Source: Allofrancisella frigidaquae (GTDB lineage: Bacteria > Pseudomonadota > Gammaproteobacteria > Francisellales > Francisellaceae). From it: a DNA stretch of 64,000 bases. How positions within the stretch are numbered: position 1 is the stretch's first letter; every line of letters begins with the position of its first letter. The notes below the pieces were generated by a model. That model had not been told where the DNA came from. It saw only the letters and a program-made list of their open reading frames with translations, and made no database searches. Both the position numbers and the translations under genes were made by a program. This document shows, in pieces, positions 8,689 to 19,254 of this stretch. The DNA lies in NCBI RefSeq assembly GCF_012222825.1, contig NZ_CP038017.1:1-64000 (forward strand). The letters run 5' to 3'.

Positions 8689-9618
8689 TTAATTAGATTC
8701 ATTTTTTGCTAATAAATACAGTAAAGACATTCTTATAGGTACACTATATTTAATTTGTTCAAAATATTTAGCACAGTCAAGTTCATCAATGGATCTATCC
8801 ATCTCATCAACCCTAGGCAGAGGATGAAGAATTATAAAGTTACTGCTAGCTGAAATATGTTTTTTATCTAAATAGCATAAATCTTTATTGTTTAGGTAGC
8901 TTTCTTCATCTGGAAATCTTTCTCTTTGAACGCGAGTTACATACAGTACGTCTAAATCTTCTAGAGCTGTACTGCTTACTTCTTCTAGCTCCACAAAAGA
9001 GTTACCATTTTGCTCAACAAAACTTCTAAGTTTATCAGGAATCTGTAATTCTTGAGAAGATATAAATTTAAAAGAAGCATTATATTTAGTGAGTATATTA
9101 GTGAGTGAATGAACCGTACGACCATACTTAAGATCTCCTATAAAACCTATTTTAAGATTCTCAATAGAACCTTTTTCAGAGTAAATTGTATATAAGTCAA
9201 CTAGAGACTGTGTGGGATGCTCATTTGCACCGTCGCCAGCATTTATTACCGGTGAACTGACATGTTTTGAAAACTCTTCGACACTATGAGGCTTAGGGTG
9301 ACGCATAACGATAATATCAGCATATTGATCGATCATTCTACCTGTATCATCAAGAGTTTCGCCCTTTTGTAGTGAACTTGACGAGACGTTTTCTAGTGAT
9401 ATGACTTTACCACCTAACCTATTCATTGCAGATTCAAATGAAAACCTTGTTCTTGTGCTTGGCTCAAAAAATAATGATGCTAAAACCTTGCCCTCTAGAT
9501 CTTTTATAATCTCCGATTTAGCTAGTTTATTTTTATATATATCCGCTTGATTAAATAGTTTATATAAGTCATCTTTAGTAATTTGATCACCGCGTAGTAG
9601 CTTTTGAAACGATAGCAT
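8689..9618 (-). CDS. pyrB: Aspartate carbamoyltransferase, catalytic chain
   Basis: The enzyme joins carbamoyl phosphate and aspartate, the first committed step of pyrimidine synthesis. It has 309 residues, the normal length. Carbamoyl-phosphate-binding STRTR is at 54-58, HPTQ at 134-137, and the aspartate-loop HPLPRVDEM motif lies near the C-terminus. The start has GAGGG about 7 bases upstream. It is the last gene of a minus-strand pyrimidine block with carA and carB, which supply its carbamoyl phosphate. No pyrI regulatory chain is adjacent, so allosteric control through PyrI is not indicated here. Confidence 0.97.
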   Translation of the reverse strand: MLSFQKLLRGDQITKDDLYKLFNQADIYKNKLAKSEIIKDLEGKVLASLFFEPSTRTRFSFESAMNRLGGKVISLENVSSSSLQKGETLDDTGRMIDQYADIIVMRHPKPHSVEEFSKHVSSPVINAGDGANEHPTQSLVDLYTIYSEKGSIENLKIGFIGDLKYGRTVHSLTNILTKYNASFKFISSQELQIPDKLRSFVEQNGNSFVELEEVSSTALEDLDVLYVTRVQRERFPDEESYLNNKDLCYLDKKHISASSNFIILHPLPRVDEMDRSIDELDCAKYFEQIKYSVPIRMSLLYLLAKNESN

Positions 9619-9785
9619 TGAAAACCCTCAACATTAATGTCATGCTGAAATAAATTCAGCATAGCTTATTTATTTTTTAACTAATTTTTTATTCCATTTC
9701 TAGTAGAGAAAGTAGTGGTAGTCGAAGACAACACACCTCGCCTGTCGTTACCCCTCTCAAGAGGAGAATGGGGTAGTTTTTAAAA
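9619..9785. repeat. Intergenic double-palindrome element between carB and pyrB
   Basis: Two hairpins sit in the 167-bp gap between carB and pyrB. ATGCTGAA/TTCAGCAT with a 5-base loop lies at about 9643-9662. TACCCCTCTC pairing with GAGAATGGGGTA lies at 9749-9775. The second block is GC-rich compared with its surroundings. The structure looks like dispersed intergenic palindromic repeats seen in other bacteria; that is from memory. It could lower pyrB expression relative to carB. Confidence 0.45.
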
Positions 9786-12700
9786 TTAACTATTAATCCA
9801 CTCTTTAACAGTTTTAACATCAAAATTATTATTAATCTTACGCATATCTTTGACAGCAGTTACAAAGGCTTCAAAGGCACCAACAGTTGTGACATAAGAA
9901 ACTCTACTCATAATAGCAGCTCTCCTTAACGCTAAGCTTATTTTTAGCTCTTGTCTTATTGATGTGTTAACCAATAAATCAACTTCGCCTGCTTCAATAG
10001 CTTTGACAGTACTGTGTACTTGATCATTGCCAATATTATCAGAAGCTTTATCAAAGAGTTTACATTGTAGACCACGCTCTCTTAAAAAGCTTTCGGTACC
10101 TTTAGTTGCAAAGATATTAAAACCAAGCTCTATCAGCTCTTTAACTGGTTGAAATATTTTAGGCTTATCAGCATTACTTACTGATATTAGGATATTTCCT
10201 TTTAGTGGGAGCTTGTTAAAAGACATCTCTTGAGCTTTGTAGAAAGCTACTCCAAAAGATCTATCCATACCCATAGCTTCACCAGTAGATTTCATTTCTG
10301 GACCTAGATAGCAATCGACATCAGCAAACCTGCCAAATGGGAAAACAGCTTCTTTGACAGAGAAATGGCGAGGGATAGGGTTATTTAAGATAAACTCCGA
10401 AAGTTTTTTACCAAGCATAAGCTTAGTAGCGATATTTGCGATACTATTACCAGTAGCTTTAGCGACAAATGGTACTGTTCTTGATGCACGAGGGTTTACT
10501 TCAATTACATATAATCGTCCATTTTGATAAGCAAACTGAACATTCATTAGACCGATTACATTTAGCTCTTTGGCTAGTTTGATAGTTGCTTGTTTGACTT
10601 CTTCAATCTGCTCATTAGATAGAGATCGAGTAGGAATAGAGCAAGCTGAATCACCAGAGTGAATACCAGCCTCTTCGATATGCTCCATGATACCAGCAAC
10701 AAAGACACGCTCACCACCATCAGCAAGCGCATCTACATCTAGCTCTGTAGCATCTTCTAGGAACTTATCAATCAAAATAGGTCCTTCAAGGATACATTTA
10801 CTATTAGCTTTGATATAAGCATCTAGCTCCTCTTGTGAATGGACAATTTCCATTGCTCTACCGCCTAAGACATTAGATGGCCTCACAACCACAGGGTAAC
10901 CGACATTAACAATCTTTTTCTTTAATTCATTAATAGTATATGCAATTGTATTTAGAGGCTGTTTTAAACCAACTTTATCAAGTAGCTCTTTGAATCTCTC
11001 TCTATCTTCTGCTAGATCAATCTTATCTGGATCTGTACCAAGTATAGGGATATTATTCTCATGTAGAGCTGATACTAGTTTTAGTGGTGTTTGTCCACCA
11101 AACTGTACAATTACTCCAAGAACTTCACCTTTACGCATTTCGTTTTTGATAATATTTAGGACATTCTCGGCACATAAAGGCTCAAAATATAGCTTATCAG
11201 AAGTATCATAATCTGTAGAAACTGTCTCTGGGTTACAGTTAATCATGATAGTTTCGATACCTTCTTCTTTAAGAGACTTAGCAGCATGAACACAAGCGTA
11301 ATCAAATTCTATACCTTGACCAATACGATTAGGGCCACCACCTAAGATGATAACCTTTTTATTAGCAGATATATCTGACTCACAATCCCGCACGATTTCT
11401 TCATAGCTATAGTGTTCATAAGTAGAGTACAAATATGATGATTGTGACTCAAATTCAGCAGCACATGTGTCTACTCTCTTAAATATAGGATAGATTTCTT
11501 TACCAAACCTAAAGTTTCTAATGTACCTTTCTGTTCTACCAACAAGTTCGGCAATCTTAGCATCTGAAAAACCAAGATTTTTATAAATAGAAAACTCTTC
11601 TTTACTATTTGGTAGCCCCGTCTTTTTAAGCTTTTCTTCTGCAGCAACAATATTTGCAATTTGTTCAATAAACCAAGGATCTATTTTACAAGCATCATGG
11701 ATGTCTTTTTCACTTATACCGTATCTAAGAGCTTGAGCTACTCTTAATATGCGCATAGGAGATAGCTCTTTTAGACACTCTAAAATAACAGCTTTATTTT
11801 GATAAAAAGATTTTTCTTTATTATAACCAGGTATCTCAACTTGGTCTAGACCTGTTAGACCAGTTTCAAGTGATACAAGAGCTTTTTGTAAGCTCTCAGA
11901 GAATGATCTGCCAATTGCCATAGCTTCACCAACGGATTTCATCTGCGAAGATAATTTAGCTGAAGTAGTCGGGAATTTTTCAAATGTAAAACGAGGAATC
12001 TTTGTAACTATATAATCAATAGTTGGCTCAAATGATGCTGGAGTAACTTTTGTAATATCATTATCAATTTCATCAAGAGTATAGCCAACAGCTAATTTTG
12101 CGGCAACTTTTGCGATTGGGTAACCTGTAGCTTTTGAAGCTAGTGCCGAAGATCGTGATACACGTGGGTTCATCTCGATAACAACTAATTTACCATCTTT
12201 AGGATTCACAGCAAATTGCACATTTGAACCACCAGTCTCTACACCTATTTCTCTAAGTACAGCAATCGAAGCATCTCGCATTATTTGATACTCTTTATCT
12301 GTTAAAGTTAGTGCTGGGGCTACAGTGATACTATCGCCGGTGTGGATACCCATTGGATCGATATTCTCAATTGAGCAAACAATAATTGAGTTATCAGCTT
12401 TATCACGGATAACTTCCATTTCATACTCTTTCCAACCTAGGATTGACTCATCAATTAAAACTTCATTTGTTGGCGATAGGTTTAGACCATTTTTAACAAT
12501 TTTTTCAAACTCTTCTTTTGTGTAAGCTATACCACCACCACTACCACCTAGGGTAAAAGAAGGTCTAATAATAGCAGGAAGTCCTATATCTTCTAGAGCT
12601 TTATAAGCTTGTTCCATAGATTGTACTACCATGTTTCTAGGTACTTCTAAACCAATTTTTGCCATTGCTTTATTAAATCTTTCTCTATTTTCGGCCTTTT

Positions 12701-13070
12701 CTATAGAGTCAGCTTTTGCACCAAGCATTTCGACATTGTATTTTTCTAAAACACCGGCTTTGTCTAACTCTAAAGCACAATTAAGGGCGGTTTGTCCACC
12801 AACTGTAGGTAGGATTGCATCAGGCTTTTCTCTAGCGATAATTTTACCAACACTCTCAACTGTAATTGGTTCGATAAAGATTTTATCTGCTGTTGTTGGA
12901 TCTGTCATGATTGTTGCAGGGTTTGAGTTTACTAGAAAGACTGTGTAGCCGTCTTCTTTTAAAACTTTACATGCTTGAGTTCCTGAGTAGTCAAATTCAC
13001 AAGCCTGACCGATAATGATTGGACCGGCACCTAGTACTAAAATACTTTTTATATCTGTTCTTTTTGGCAT
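9786..13070 (-). CDS. carB: Carbamoyl-phosphate synthase, large subunit
   Basis: This subunit makes carbamoyl phosphate from bicarbonate, ammonia and two ATP, feeding both pyrimidine and arginine synthesis. The 1094-residue protein is slightly longer than the E. coli enzyme (1073). It shows the duplicated ATP-grasp architecture: an N-terminal half starting [23 protein letters not shown] and a second half starting [20 protein letters not shown] near residue 573. The C-terminal MGS-like regulatory domain (about 960-1094) normally binds allosteric effectors such as UMP. It starts 4 bases after carA with its own AAGGGA site, so carA and carB are co-transcribed. Confidence 0.98.
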   Translation of the reverse strand: MPKRTDIKSILVLGAGPIIIGQACEFDYSGTQACKVLKEDGYTVFLVNSNPATIMTDPTTADKIFIEPITVESVGKIIAREKPDAILPTVGGQTALNCALELDKAGVLEKYNVEMLGAKADSIEKAENRERFNKAMAKIGLEVPRNMVVQSMEQAYKALEDIGLPAIIRPSFTLGGSGGGIAYTKEEFEKIVKNGLNLSPTNEVLIDESILGWKEYEMEVIRDKADNSIIVCSIENIDPMGIHTGDSITVAPALTLTDKEYQIMRDASIAVLREIGVETGGSNVQFAVNPKDGKLVVIEMNPRVSRSSALASKATGYPIAKVAAKLAVGYTLDEIDNDITKVTPASFEPTIDYIVTKIPRFTFEKFPTTSAKLSSQMKSVGEAMAIGRSFSESLQKALVSLETGLTGLDQVEIPGYNKEKSFYQNKAVILECLKELSPMRILRVAQALRYGISEKDIHDACKIDPWFIEQIANIVAAEEKLKKTGLPNSKEEFSIYKNLGFSDAKIAELVGRTERYIRNFRFGKEIYPIFKRVDTCAAEFESQSSYLYSTYEHYSYEEIVRDCESDISANKKVIILGGGPNRIGQGIEFDYACVHAAKSLKEEGIETIMINCNPETVSTDYDTSDKLYFEPLCAENVLNIIKNEMRKGEVLGVIVQFGGQTPLKLVSALHENNIPILGTDPDKIDLAEDRERFKELLDKVGLKQPLNTIAYTINELKKKIVNVGYPVVVRPSNVLGGRAMEIVHSQEELDAYIKANSKCILEGPILIDKFLEDATELDVDALADGGERVFVAGIMEHIEEAGIHSGDSACSIPTRSLSNEQIEEVKQATIKLAKELNVIGLMNVQFAYQNGRLYVIEVNPRASRTVPFVAKATGNSIANIATKLMLGKKLSEFILNNPIPRHFSVKEAVFPFGRFADVDCYLGPEMKSTGEAMGMDRSFGVAFYKAQEMSFNKLPLKGNILISVSNADKPKIFQPVKELIELGFNIFATKGTESFLRERGLQCKLFDKASDNIGNDQVHSTVKAIEAGEVDLLVNTSIRQELKISLALRRAAIMSRVSYVTTVGAFEAFVTAVKDMRKINNNFDVKTVKEWINS

Positions 13071-13074
13071 GTTT

Positions 13075-14241
13075 TCAATTCCCTTTTTTACTTTCTGCTA
13101 TCATCTTGGCAAATTCATTAAACAAATACTTACAGTCATGTGGACCTGGAGAGCTCTCCGGATGGTATTGGACCGCGAAAGCTGGTCTATCTTTAAATCT
13201 TAAGCCCTCAACAGTACCATCAAACAGAGAACTCATATGAATTTGAATATTATCAGGAACATTGCCATCACAAACCACAAAGCCATGGTTTTGGCTTGTG
13301 ATAAGAACTTTTTTAGTATTAGCATCCAGTACAGGTTGGTTTACACCACGATGACCTTTGTGCATTTTTTTGGTTTTTAAGCCAGCAGCTAGAGCTAATA
13401 ATTGGTTGCCTAAACAAATACCAAATATTGGCATTTTGACTTCTAGAAGTTTTTTGATAACGGGCATAGTATAGTCAGATGTTGCAAATGGATCTCCCGG
13501 ACCATTAGATAAAAATACTCCATCAGGATTATGCTTCATAATGTCTTCATAAGTACTATCAGCAGGTACCACTGTTACTTTAAATTCAGCATCTACTAGG
13601 TTTCTTAGGATATTGTATTTGACACCATAGTCGATAACTACAACATTATATTTATAGCTTTCTTGTTGTTTATATACTTGTTGTCCAAGTGAGAAAGTAT
13701 GCTCATTCCAGTCATATTCTCTATTTGTAGTGACACTTATAGCTAAGTCTCTGCCATTAAGGTTAGATTTGTTTTTGATTCTTGATCTGACATAGTTTGC
13801 ATCGAGGAATTCACCTGGCTTAACTGATAATATCGCTACTCTTACAGCACCTTCTTTGCGTACTTTACGTACGATTGCACGCGTATCAACACCACAGATA
13901 CCGACGATATTTCTATTTTTTAGCCAAGTATCGATACTTTTTTTAGCTCTAAAATTTGATGGGTTTGTGAGATTCTCACGCACGATTAACCCTTTAGCAA
14001 ATACCCCTAGTGACTCATTATCCTCGTTATTGATTCCTACATTACCGATGTGAGGAAAAGTAAAAGTAATGATCTGTCCAGCATAAGAAGGATCTGTTAA
14101 GGTTTCTTGGTAACCTGTCATTGATGTATTGAAACATATTTCTCCGTCTGTCCAACCTCGTACCCCTATTGATCTACCTAAATAGTATGTGCCATCTGGG
14201 AAAACCAATAATGCGTTAGTCATATCATTAGCTAATATCAT
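13075..14241 (-). CDS. carA: Carbamoyl-phosphate synthase, small (glutaminase) subunit
   Basis: The subunit hydrolyses glutamine and channels ammonia to CarB. It has 388 residues: an N-terminal CPSase small-subunit domain (to about 180) and a C-terminal class I glutamine amidotransferase domain. The triad is visible as C276 in GICLGNQ, H360 and E362 in QYHPES. I chose the first ATG because AAGG lies upstream of it, whereas the internal ATG at residue 7 has no such site. It is the first gene of the carA-carB-pyrB block. Confidence 0.97.
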   Translation of the reverse strand: MILANDMTNALLVFPDGTYYLGRSIGVRGWTDGEICFNTSMTGYQETLTDPSYAGQIITFTFPHIGNVGINNEDNESLGVFAKGLIVRENLTNPSNFRAKKSIDTWLKNRNIVGICGVDTRAIVRKVRKEGAVRVAILSVKPGEFLDANYVRSRIKNKSNLNGRDLAISVTTNREYDWNEHTFSLGQQVYKQQESYKYNVVVIDYGVKYNILRNLVDAEFKVTVVPADSTYEDIMKHNPDGVFLSNGPGDPFATSDYTMPVIKKLLEVKMPIFGICLGNQLLALAAGLKTKKMHKGHRGVNQPVLDANTKKVLITSQNHGFVVCDGNVPDNIQIHMSSLFDGTVEGLRFKDRPAFAVQYHPESSPGPHDCKYLFNEFAKMIAESKKGN

Positions 14242-14720
14242 AAAATAACCTTATTGTGATGAATGAGAATTAAAGAAAAAAGGTATTTGAAAAAGTTGTT
14301 TATCATTTACTTTTATAAAGTTAATGGACAAATTGAAAGTATTCTAGAGATCCAAAACTTATCTGTAAAGAGTGTTTAGTCAAGTTTTCATTATTTGTGT
14401 TTTTGGGGTGGTTTTAAGTATATTTTTGTAATAAAATTAAATTTTCACCGTTAGATATTAACAAATATATAAAACACGGCTAATTTTCACATATATATCT
14501 TATATTTTGAAAGCTTTTTAAGGCTATTACTTCCTCAACGATAAAGCCAACTTGACGGTGGCCTGAAGCCATGCTAGGATTTTAAGATTAAGAATCTATA
14601 GAATCACAATGGACAGGTTTTGAATTTGTAAATATATTAGAAAAAATCAATATATTAATACTGAATAAATTACTACCTGGAATCAAATTCATACATAACT
14701 ACATCTTGAGATAAATAACC
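14242..14720. other. Divergent intergenic region carA / GDSL hydrolase
   Basis: This 479-bp gap must hold divergent promoters for the carAB-pyrB block and the GDSL hydrolase gene. Most of it is AT-rich. A distinct, less AT-rich block at about 14525-14620 includes GGCCTGAAGCC and a small AGATT-AAG-AATCT hairpin. I see no ORF with a start, no tRNA and no recognised riboswitch. Confidence 0.5.
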
Positions 14721-16232
14721 ATGAGAAAAAAAATGATTAAAACATTATGTGTTAAGAGAAGCTTATATTCAGCTTTGATTGGTTTTAGCTTTATACTTCC
14801 TTCGATTTGTTTAGCAGATGCCCGCTCGGAACTAATTTTAGAAAACAACTGTTCAACACCTGTAGAATTTAATGTTCGTCCACGAGATAGTTCTGGAGCA
14901 ACGATAATAAACAAAAAATTAGAACCTTTTGAGTACATAAATATAGGAGATTATACAAACAGTGAAATAATCAATTATGTATCAACTATAAATATAGATT
15001 TCCATTCATTAGATTCTACAAATGATAGTGGTTCTTTACAATATATTTTAACTAATGGATTTACTGCAAACTACGCAGATTTCAAAAACTTAATTGGAGA
15101 TATTAATATAGAACATCAAAATAGTGATTATTCATATGAATGGCATAGCTACACTACTACATTAAAGCGCAGGATTCCAATATTTACAGTTTCTGCCTGT
15201 AAAACTCAAATAGAAATAAGAGGCAGCAAATTAAAAGATGTTGAAAGAATATTGATTTTTGGTGATAGCTTAAGTGACTATGGGAATTTATATGGTTACA
15301 CAAATGGTACAATTCCTAAATCAATCCCTTACAATAAAGGAATGTTTTCTAACGGTGCAGTATGGAGTGATATTTTAAATAATTCGTTAAAAGATAAAAT
15401 CAAAATAAGTAATTATGCGGTTGGTGGCGCTACAGTTGTATTTGAACCATCATGGACAGATATTGGATTGCCATATACATTAGGTACTGAGATTAGCTCA
15501 TACTCAGTGGATACAGGTGCTCATGATACTGACAAAACTTTCGCTATATTTTTTATTGGTGCTAATGATTATTTGACTATTGATGTATCACAAGACCCTA
15601 GTACAATTCCAGATATAGCAAAACAAGTTACAGATAAAATAAAGGTTGCTATACAATCAGTAAAAGCATCAAAAACTTTAATTATTGGTCTGCCTGATTT
15701 AAGTTTAACGCCTGAGTCAATAGAAATAGGAAATCAAGCTTTATTAAAAGAAGTTTCTAAATTACATAATGAATATCTCAAGCAGTTTGCTGATATGGAT
15801 GATAATGTTGATTTTCTTTCTTTAGATGAAATGTTTAATACTCTAATTAATGATACAGATAAATTTAACCAAACTTATAGTACCAACCTGTCTCCTGACA
15901 AAATACATAAAAGCTGCTGGTTGGGATCTTATTTTGCATTAAATTCATTATTAGACAAAAAAGAATTTTATAAAAATTTATTAGCTTCAAATCCAGAGAT
16001 AGAGGAAAATGATAGTAGACAGTTACAATTAAATGATATGGATTTAAATTTAAATGTTATGGATAAAATTCCTCTTAATTCTGATATAACCTCTGCTATC
16101 TTAGCGGCAGAGACAGGAACTTTATGCGCTAATCCTCAAGAATTTGCTTTTTTTGATAAAGTTCATCCGACATACCAAGTTCATAAAGCATTATTTAAAT
16201 ATATCGCTAGCTACTTTGGTATTATCAGTTGA
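14721..16232 (+). CDS. Secreted GDSL/SGNH-family lipase or esterase
   Basis: The 503-residue protein has a signal peptide (about 1-32, ending ICLADA). An N-terminal domain of about 130 residues (33-165) of unknown role follows, then a GDSL hydrolase domain. Block I is GDSLSDYGN at 181-189 with nucleophile S183; block II glycine is in YAVGGA; block III is GAND; the catalytic dyad Asp/His is D479 and H482 in DKVHPT. The layout is like bacterial phospholipase/lecithinase/thermolabile-hemolysin proteins, which act on host or environmental lipids. Substrate is not predictable from sequence. The N-terminal part could be a targeting or pore-associated domain. Confidence 0.85.
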   Translation: MRKKMIKTLCVKRSLYSALIGFSFILPSICLADARSELILENNCSTPVEFNVRPRDSSGATIINKKLEPFEYINIGDYTNSEIINYVSTINIDFHSLDSTNDSGSLQYILTNGFTANYADFKNLIGDINIEHQNSDYSYEWHSYTTTLKRRIPIFTVSACKTQIEIRGSKLKDVERILIFGDSLSDYGNLYGYTNGTIPKSIPYNKGMFSNGAVWSDILNNSLKDKIKISNYAVGGATVVFEPSWTDIGLPYTLGTEISSYSVDTGAHDTDKTFAIFFIGANDYLTIDVSQDPSTIPDIAKQVTDKIKVAIQSVKASKTLIIGLPDLSLTPESIEIGNQALLKEVSKLHNEYLKQFADMDDNVDFLSLDEMFNTLINDTDKFNQTYSTNLSPDKIHKSCWLGSYFALNSLLDKKEFYKNLLASNPEIEENDSRQLQLNDMDLNLNVMDKIPLNSDITSAILAAETGTLCANPQEFAFFDKVHPTYQVHKALFKYIASYFGIIS

Positions 16233-16335
16233 TTTTTTATTGCTCCAAATTAAAAGCTTAAAGTTTTGGTATATACTTGCAATTCTTGTTGCTTGTTTTA
16301 TAGTTAGGTAACTAATTATATTCTTGAATAGAAAA

Positions 16336-18192
16336 ATGCAAAAAAATAGCTTAGTTATCTTTAAGTCTAAACCAGCTAAGATTATAGACGTTTTAGATAA
16401 AAAGATAGAAATAGAAACCATAGATGGCAAAAAAATAAAATTACCACCTAAAAATGTCCAATTCTTAATAGATACACAGAGCGACTTTGAGTTAGCAGAG
16501 TTAAAACAACTACAAATTGATGATCTTGAGTTAACTTGGGAGCTTTTGCAAGAGCAAACAGAAACTTCAATAGAGGAGTTAAGCGAGCTGCTGTTTGAAA
16601 CTACAGGAGTTAAGCAAGCATATACGATTTGGCTTTTAGTGTCAGAAGGAGAGTTTTTCAGTTTTAACGAAGATTTTAGTGTAAACATACATTCGCCTAC
16701 GCAAAAAGAAACAATAATTCGAGAAAAGCAAGAAAAACACAAAAAAGAACAAGAGCTTAATAACTTTATAGCACGCCTAAACAATAAAACATATTTACAA
16801 GAAGATGAAAAATTCCTAAAAGAGATAGAAGCTTTAGCGTTATTAAAAAGCCCAAACTGTAGATTTTTTAAGTACCTTAATATAGAAGAATCAGAAAGTA
16901 GTGCTTATAAACTACTTTTAGATATAGGTTATTGGGATGAGCATATTAATCCATATTTATACAGGTATAAAGCAGAGCTAGAGAATAACCCAGCAAAGTT
17001 TGAGTATAACTCTAGTTCGGATATTGGTAGAGTAGACTTAACTTACCTAAAAGCTTATGCAATAGATGATGAAGATAGTAATGACCCTGATGATGCTATA
17101 AGCTGGGACACTAAAAATAGTAAAATATGGGTACATGTTGCTGATCCATCTTCAAGTATTGCTTTTGGTGAGCAAATAGATCTAGAAGCTAGAGCTAGAG
17201 GTTCAAATTTGTATACTCCTGAGAAAATTATTTCGATGCTTCCAACTGAAGCTACGGAAGTTTTAGGATTAGGACTACAAGAAATATCTCCAGCTTTATC
17301 TATTGGCTTTAGTATCACTACTAATGGTGATATAGGTGATATACAAATATGCTTTAGTAAAGTTAAAGTAATTAGGTTAAGTTATGAGTTTGCAGAAGAA
17401 AACATAAGTTACCTTGAGCTTGGTGATATTACAAAGTTTGCAAGAAGATTTACAGAAAAACGTTTACAAGCAGGAGGAGTTGAGCTTAATTTCCCCGAGG
17501 CTAAAATTAAGATAGAAGCTGATAAAAGAGTTAGTATATATGACTTACACACGCTAGAATCGCGAATTTTAGTAAGAGATACAATGCTTATGGCAGGTGT
17601 CGCTGTAGGTAAATTTTGTCTAGAGCATAATATAGCAGTTCCTTTTTCTACACAGCCACAGCATGAACTTACTAAAGAAGAGTTAGAATCTCTCATAACG
17701 CCAGCGCATATGTTCGCTGCGAGGAAAAAGTTACAAAGAGGGAAATACGCTACACAAGCTGATAAGCATGCTGGTATGGGTTTAGAAAACTATGTACAAG
17801 TAACTAGTCCTTTAAGAAGATATCTTGATTTGCTAGTTCACTATCAGATTAGACGTTTTTTAGGTCATCAAGAATTATTAAGTATTGATACTGTAAATGA
17901 AATTATTGCACAAGTAGATACTCCAATAAGAATAAACAGGCAAACTGAAAGAGATTCAAATTTACATTGGAAGCTAGTATATCTAATACAAAACCCTAAT
18001 ATGAAATTCAAAGCTACAGTTGTAGAGTTACTAGAAAGAAACAAAGTATTAGTATCTATAGAGAAATTAGCTATGACAAAGAAGATATCTGTCAATAGTA
18101 AACTAGATCTAAATAGCACTTTAGTTTTAGAAAATAGCTCAGTAAACCTTGTAAATCAGGAAGCTTATTTTAAGGTTCTAGAAAATAGTTAA
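16336..18192 (+). CDS. RNase II-family 3'-5' exoribonuclease
   Basis: This enzyme degrades single-stranded RNA from the 3' end. The RNB catalytic domain begins around residue 225 and carries the metal-binding set D244, D250, D252 and D253, spaced exactly as the four aspartates of E. coli RNase II (0, +6, +8, +9). The N-terminal 200 residues are a divergent RNA-binding part and the C-terminus a short S1-like tail. Of two possible starts I prefer ATG at 16336 (MQKNS); an in-frame TTG lies 12 bases upstream. It is 103 bases after the GDSL gene. The family member could be rnb or a diverged paralogue. Confidence 0.88.
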   Translation: MQKNSLVIFKSKPAKIIDVLDKKIEIETIDGKKIKLPPKNVQFLIDTQSDFELAELKQLQIDDLELTWELLQEQTETSIEELSELLFETTGVKQAYTIWLLVSEGEFFSFNEDFSVNIHSPTQKETIIREKQEKHKKEQELNNFIARLNNKTYLQEDEKFLKEIEALALLKSPNCRFFKYLNIEESESSAYKLLLDIGYWDEHINPYLYRYKAELENNPAKFEYNSSSDIGRVDLTYLKAYAIDDEDSNDPDDAISWDTKNSKIWVHVADPSSSIAFGEQIDLEARARGSNLYTPEKIISMLPTEATEVLGLGLQEISPALSIGFSITTNGDIGDIQICFSKVKVIRLSYEFAEENISYLELGDITKFARRFTEKRLQAGGVELNFPEAKIKIEADKRVSIYDLHTLESRILVRDTMLMAGVAVGKFCLEHNIAVPFSTQPQHELTKEELESLITPAHMFAARKKLQRGKYATQADKHAGMGLENYVQVTSPLRRYLDLLVHYQIRRFLGHQELLSIDTVNEIIAQVDTPIRINRQTERDSNLHWKLVYLIQNPNMKFKATVVELLERNKVLVSIEKLAMTKKISVNSKLDLNSTLVLENSSVNLVNQEAYFKVLENS

Positions 18193-18219
18193 CTGGGTTT
18201 TAACAAAAAGCACACATTC

Positions 18220-18228
18220 TTATCCACA
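18220..18228 (+). promoter_or_regulatory. DnaA box
   Basis: TTATCCACA is a perfect high-affinity DnaA-box consensus match, 27 bases after the RNase II stop codon. Confidence 0.65.
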
Positions 18229-18376
18229 GGGAGGTATGGGTTGGTTGTTCTTACTTCCCTTGGCAAATATTTTGTTTTAAAAACCTTATATACTGGTAAT
18301 TTCAAGCTTTTAAGAAAAATAAAAAAAATAAAAAGATAACTATTTATCACAGAAAGTTACATAAATATAAACATAG

Positions 18377-18385
18377 TTATCCACA
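18377..18385 (+). promoter_or_regulatory. DnaA box
   Basis: A second perfect TTATCCACA in the same orientation lies 157 bases from the first, at the far edge of an A-rich stretch. Confidence 0.65.
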
Positions 18386-18501
18386 TAAAGAGGAGAGCTT
18401 TTCTTCTTATCACGCGCTAAATTAGGATCCTTGAAGTACAACATTTTTAAAGGGATAAATATTTTTTTGATAGTCCAATTTATAATTACGTCAATCAGGT
18501 T

Positions 18502-18510
18502 TGTGCATAA
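18502..18510 (-). promoter_or_regulatory. DnaA box
   Basis: The minus strand reads TTATGCACA, which matches the consensus TTATNCACA. It is 75 bases upstream of the carboxylesterase start codon. Confidence 0.6.
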
Positions 18511-18585
18511 AAATTATTTATCTGAGTAAATTTTATGTAAATTAATGTATCATCTTACACAGTGTTCTGTAAAATTTATGAATTT

Positions 18586-19254
18586 ATGAATTACGAGCTA
18601 GTTGAAGCAAGGGTAAATCCAAAATATTGTGTAATTTGGCTACATGGTTTAGGTGCTGATGGTCATGATTTTGTTGATATAGTTGATCTTCTAGGTATTC
18701 CTCTAGATAATATTCGTTTTATATTCCCGCATGCTGATATAATGCCAATTACTATAAATATGGGTATGCAAATGTCAGCATGGTACGATATTAAATCTCT
18801 TGATGCTAATAGTTTAAATAGAGTTGTAGATATTGAGGGTATCAAGAATTCAGTAGCTAAGTTAAATACTCTAATTGATAAACAGATTGCTCAAGCAATC
18901 GCAGGAGAAAATATTATCTTGGCAGGATTCTCACAGGGCGGAGTTATTGCTGTTTATACAATGCTTACCACTAAACATAAACTTGGTGGAGTAATGGCTT
19001 TGTCAACATATTTGCCGGCATGGGATGAGTTTAAGAAAGATGTTACAGATATTAACAAAAATGCTCCAGTATTGGTGTGTCATGGTACACATGACCAAGT
19101 TTTGCCAGAAGCTTTAGGACAAGAGCTATCTGCTAAACTAGCTGCACAAGGCTTTAAAATTAAGTATAAATCTTATAATGGTATGCAGCATAGTGTGTGT
19201 ATGGAAGAAATAAATGATATATCTAATTATATATCGCAAGTATTTAATGTATGA
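18586..19254 (+). CDS. Carboxylesterase / acyl-protein thioesterase-like hydrolase
   Basis: The 222-residue alpha/beta hydrolase hydrolyses ester or thioester bonds of short acyl chains. The nucleophile is S116 in GFSQGG, the acid D170 in GTHDQVLP and the histidine H202 in MQHSVC. WLHGLGADG near residues 18-26 forms the oxyanion region. It closely resembles in layout the F. tularensis acyl-protein-thioesterase-like enzyme FTT258, as I recall it. I chose ATG 18586; a GTG 24 bases upstream is possible but unlike family N-termini. Its stop overlaps the hemC start (ATGA), showing translational coupling. Confidence 0.9.
   Translation: MNYELVEARVNPKYCVIWLHGLGADGHDFVDIVDLLGIPLDNIRFIFPHADIMPITINMGMQMSAWYDIKSLDANSLNRVVDIEGIKNSVAKLNTLIDKQIAQAIAGENIILAGFSQGGVIAVYTMLTTKHKLGGVMALSTYLPAWDEFKKDVTDINKNAPVLVCHGTHDQVLPEALGQELSAKLAAQGFKIKYKSYNGMQHSVCMEEINDISNYISQVFNV

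Larger units (their letters stand above)
18193..18585. other. Intergenic region with three perfect DnaA boxes
   Basis: This 393-bp gap contains no gene but has three perfect matches to TTATNCACA, at 18220-18228, 18377-18385 and, on the minus strand, 18502-18510. Between the first two lies a strongly A-rich stretch (about 18311-18350). The arrangement resembles an oriC or DnaA-regulatory region. It also must hold the promoter for the downstream carboxylesterase-hemC group. Confidence 0.6.

Noticed and set aside
10990-12948. Long antisense or other-frame ORFs within carB
   Set aside because: They mirror the codon pattern of a well-supported 1094-residue enzyme and have no independent evidence.
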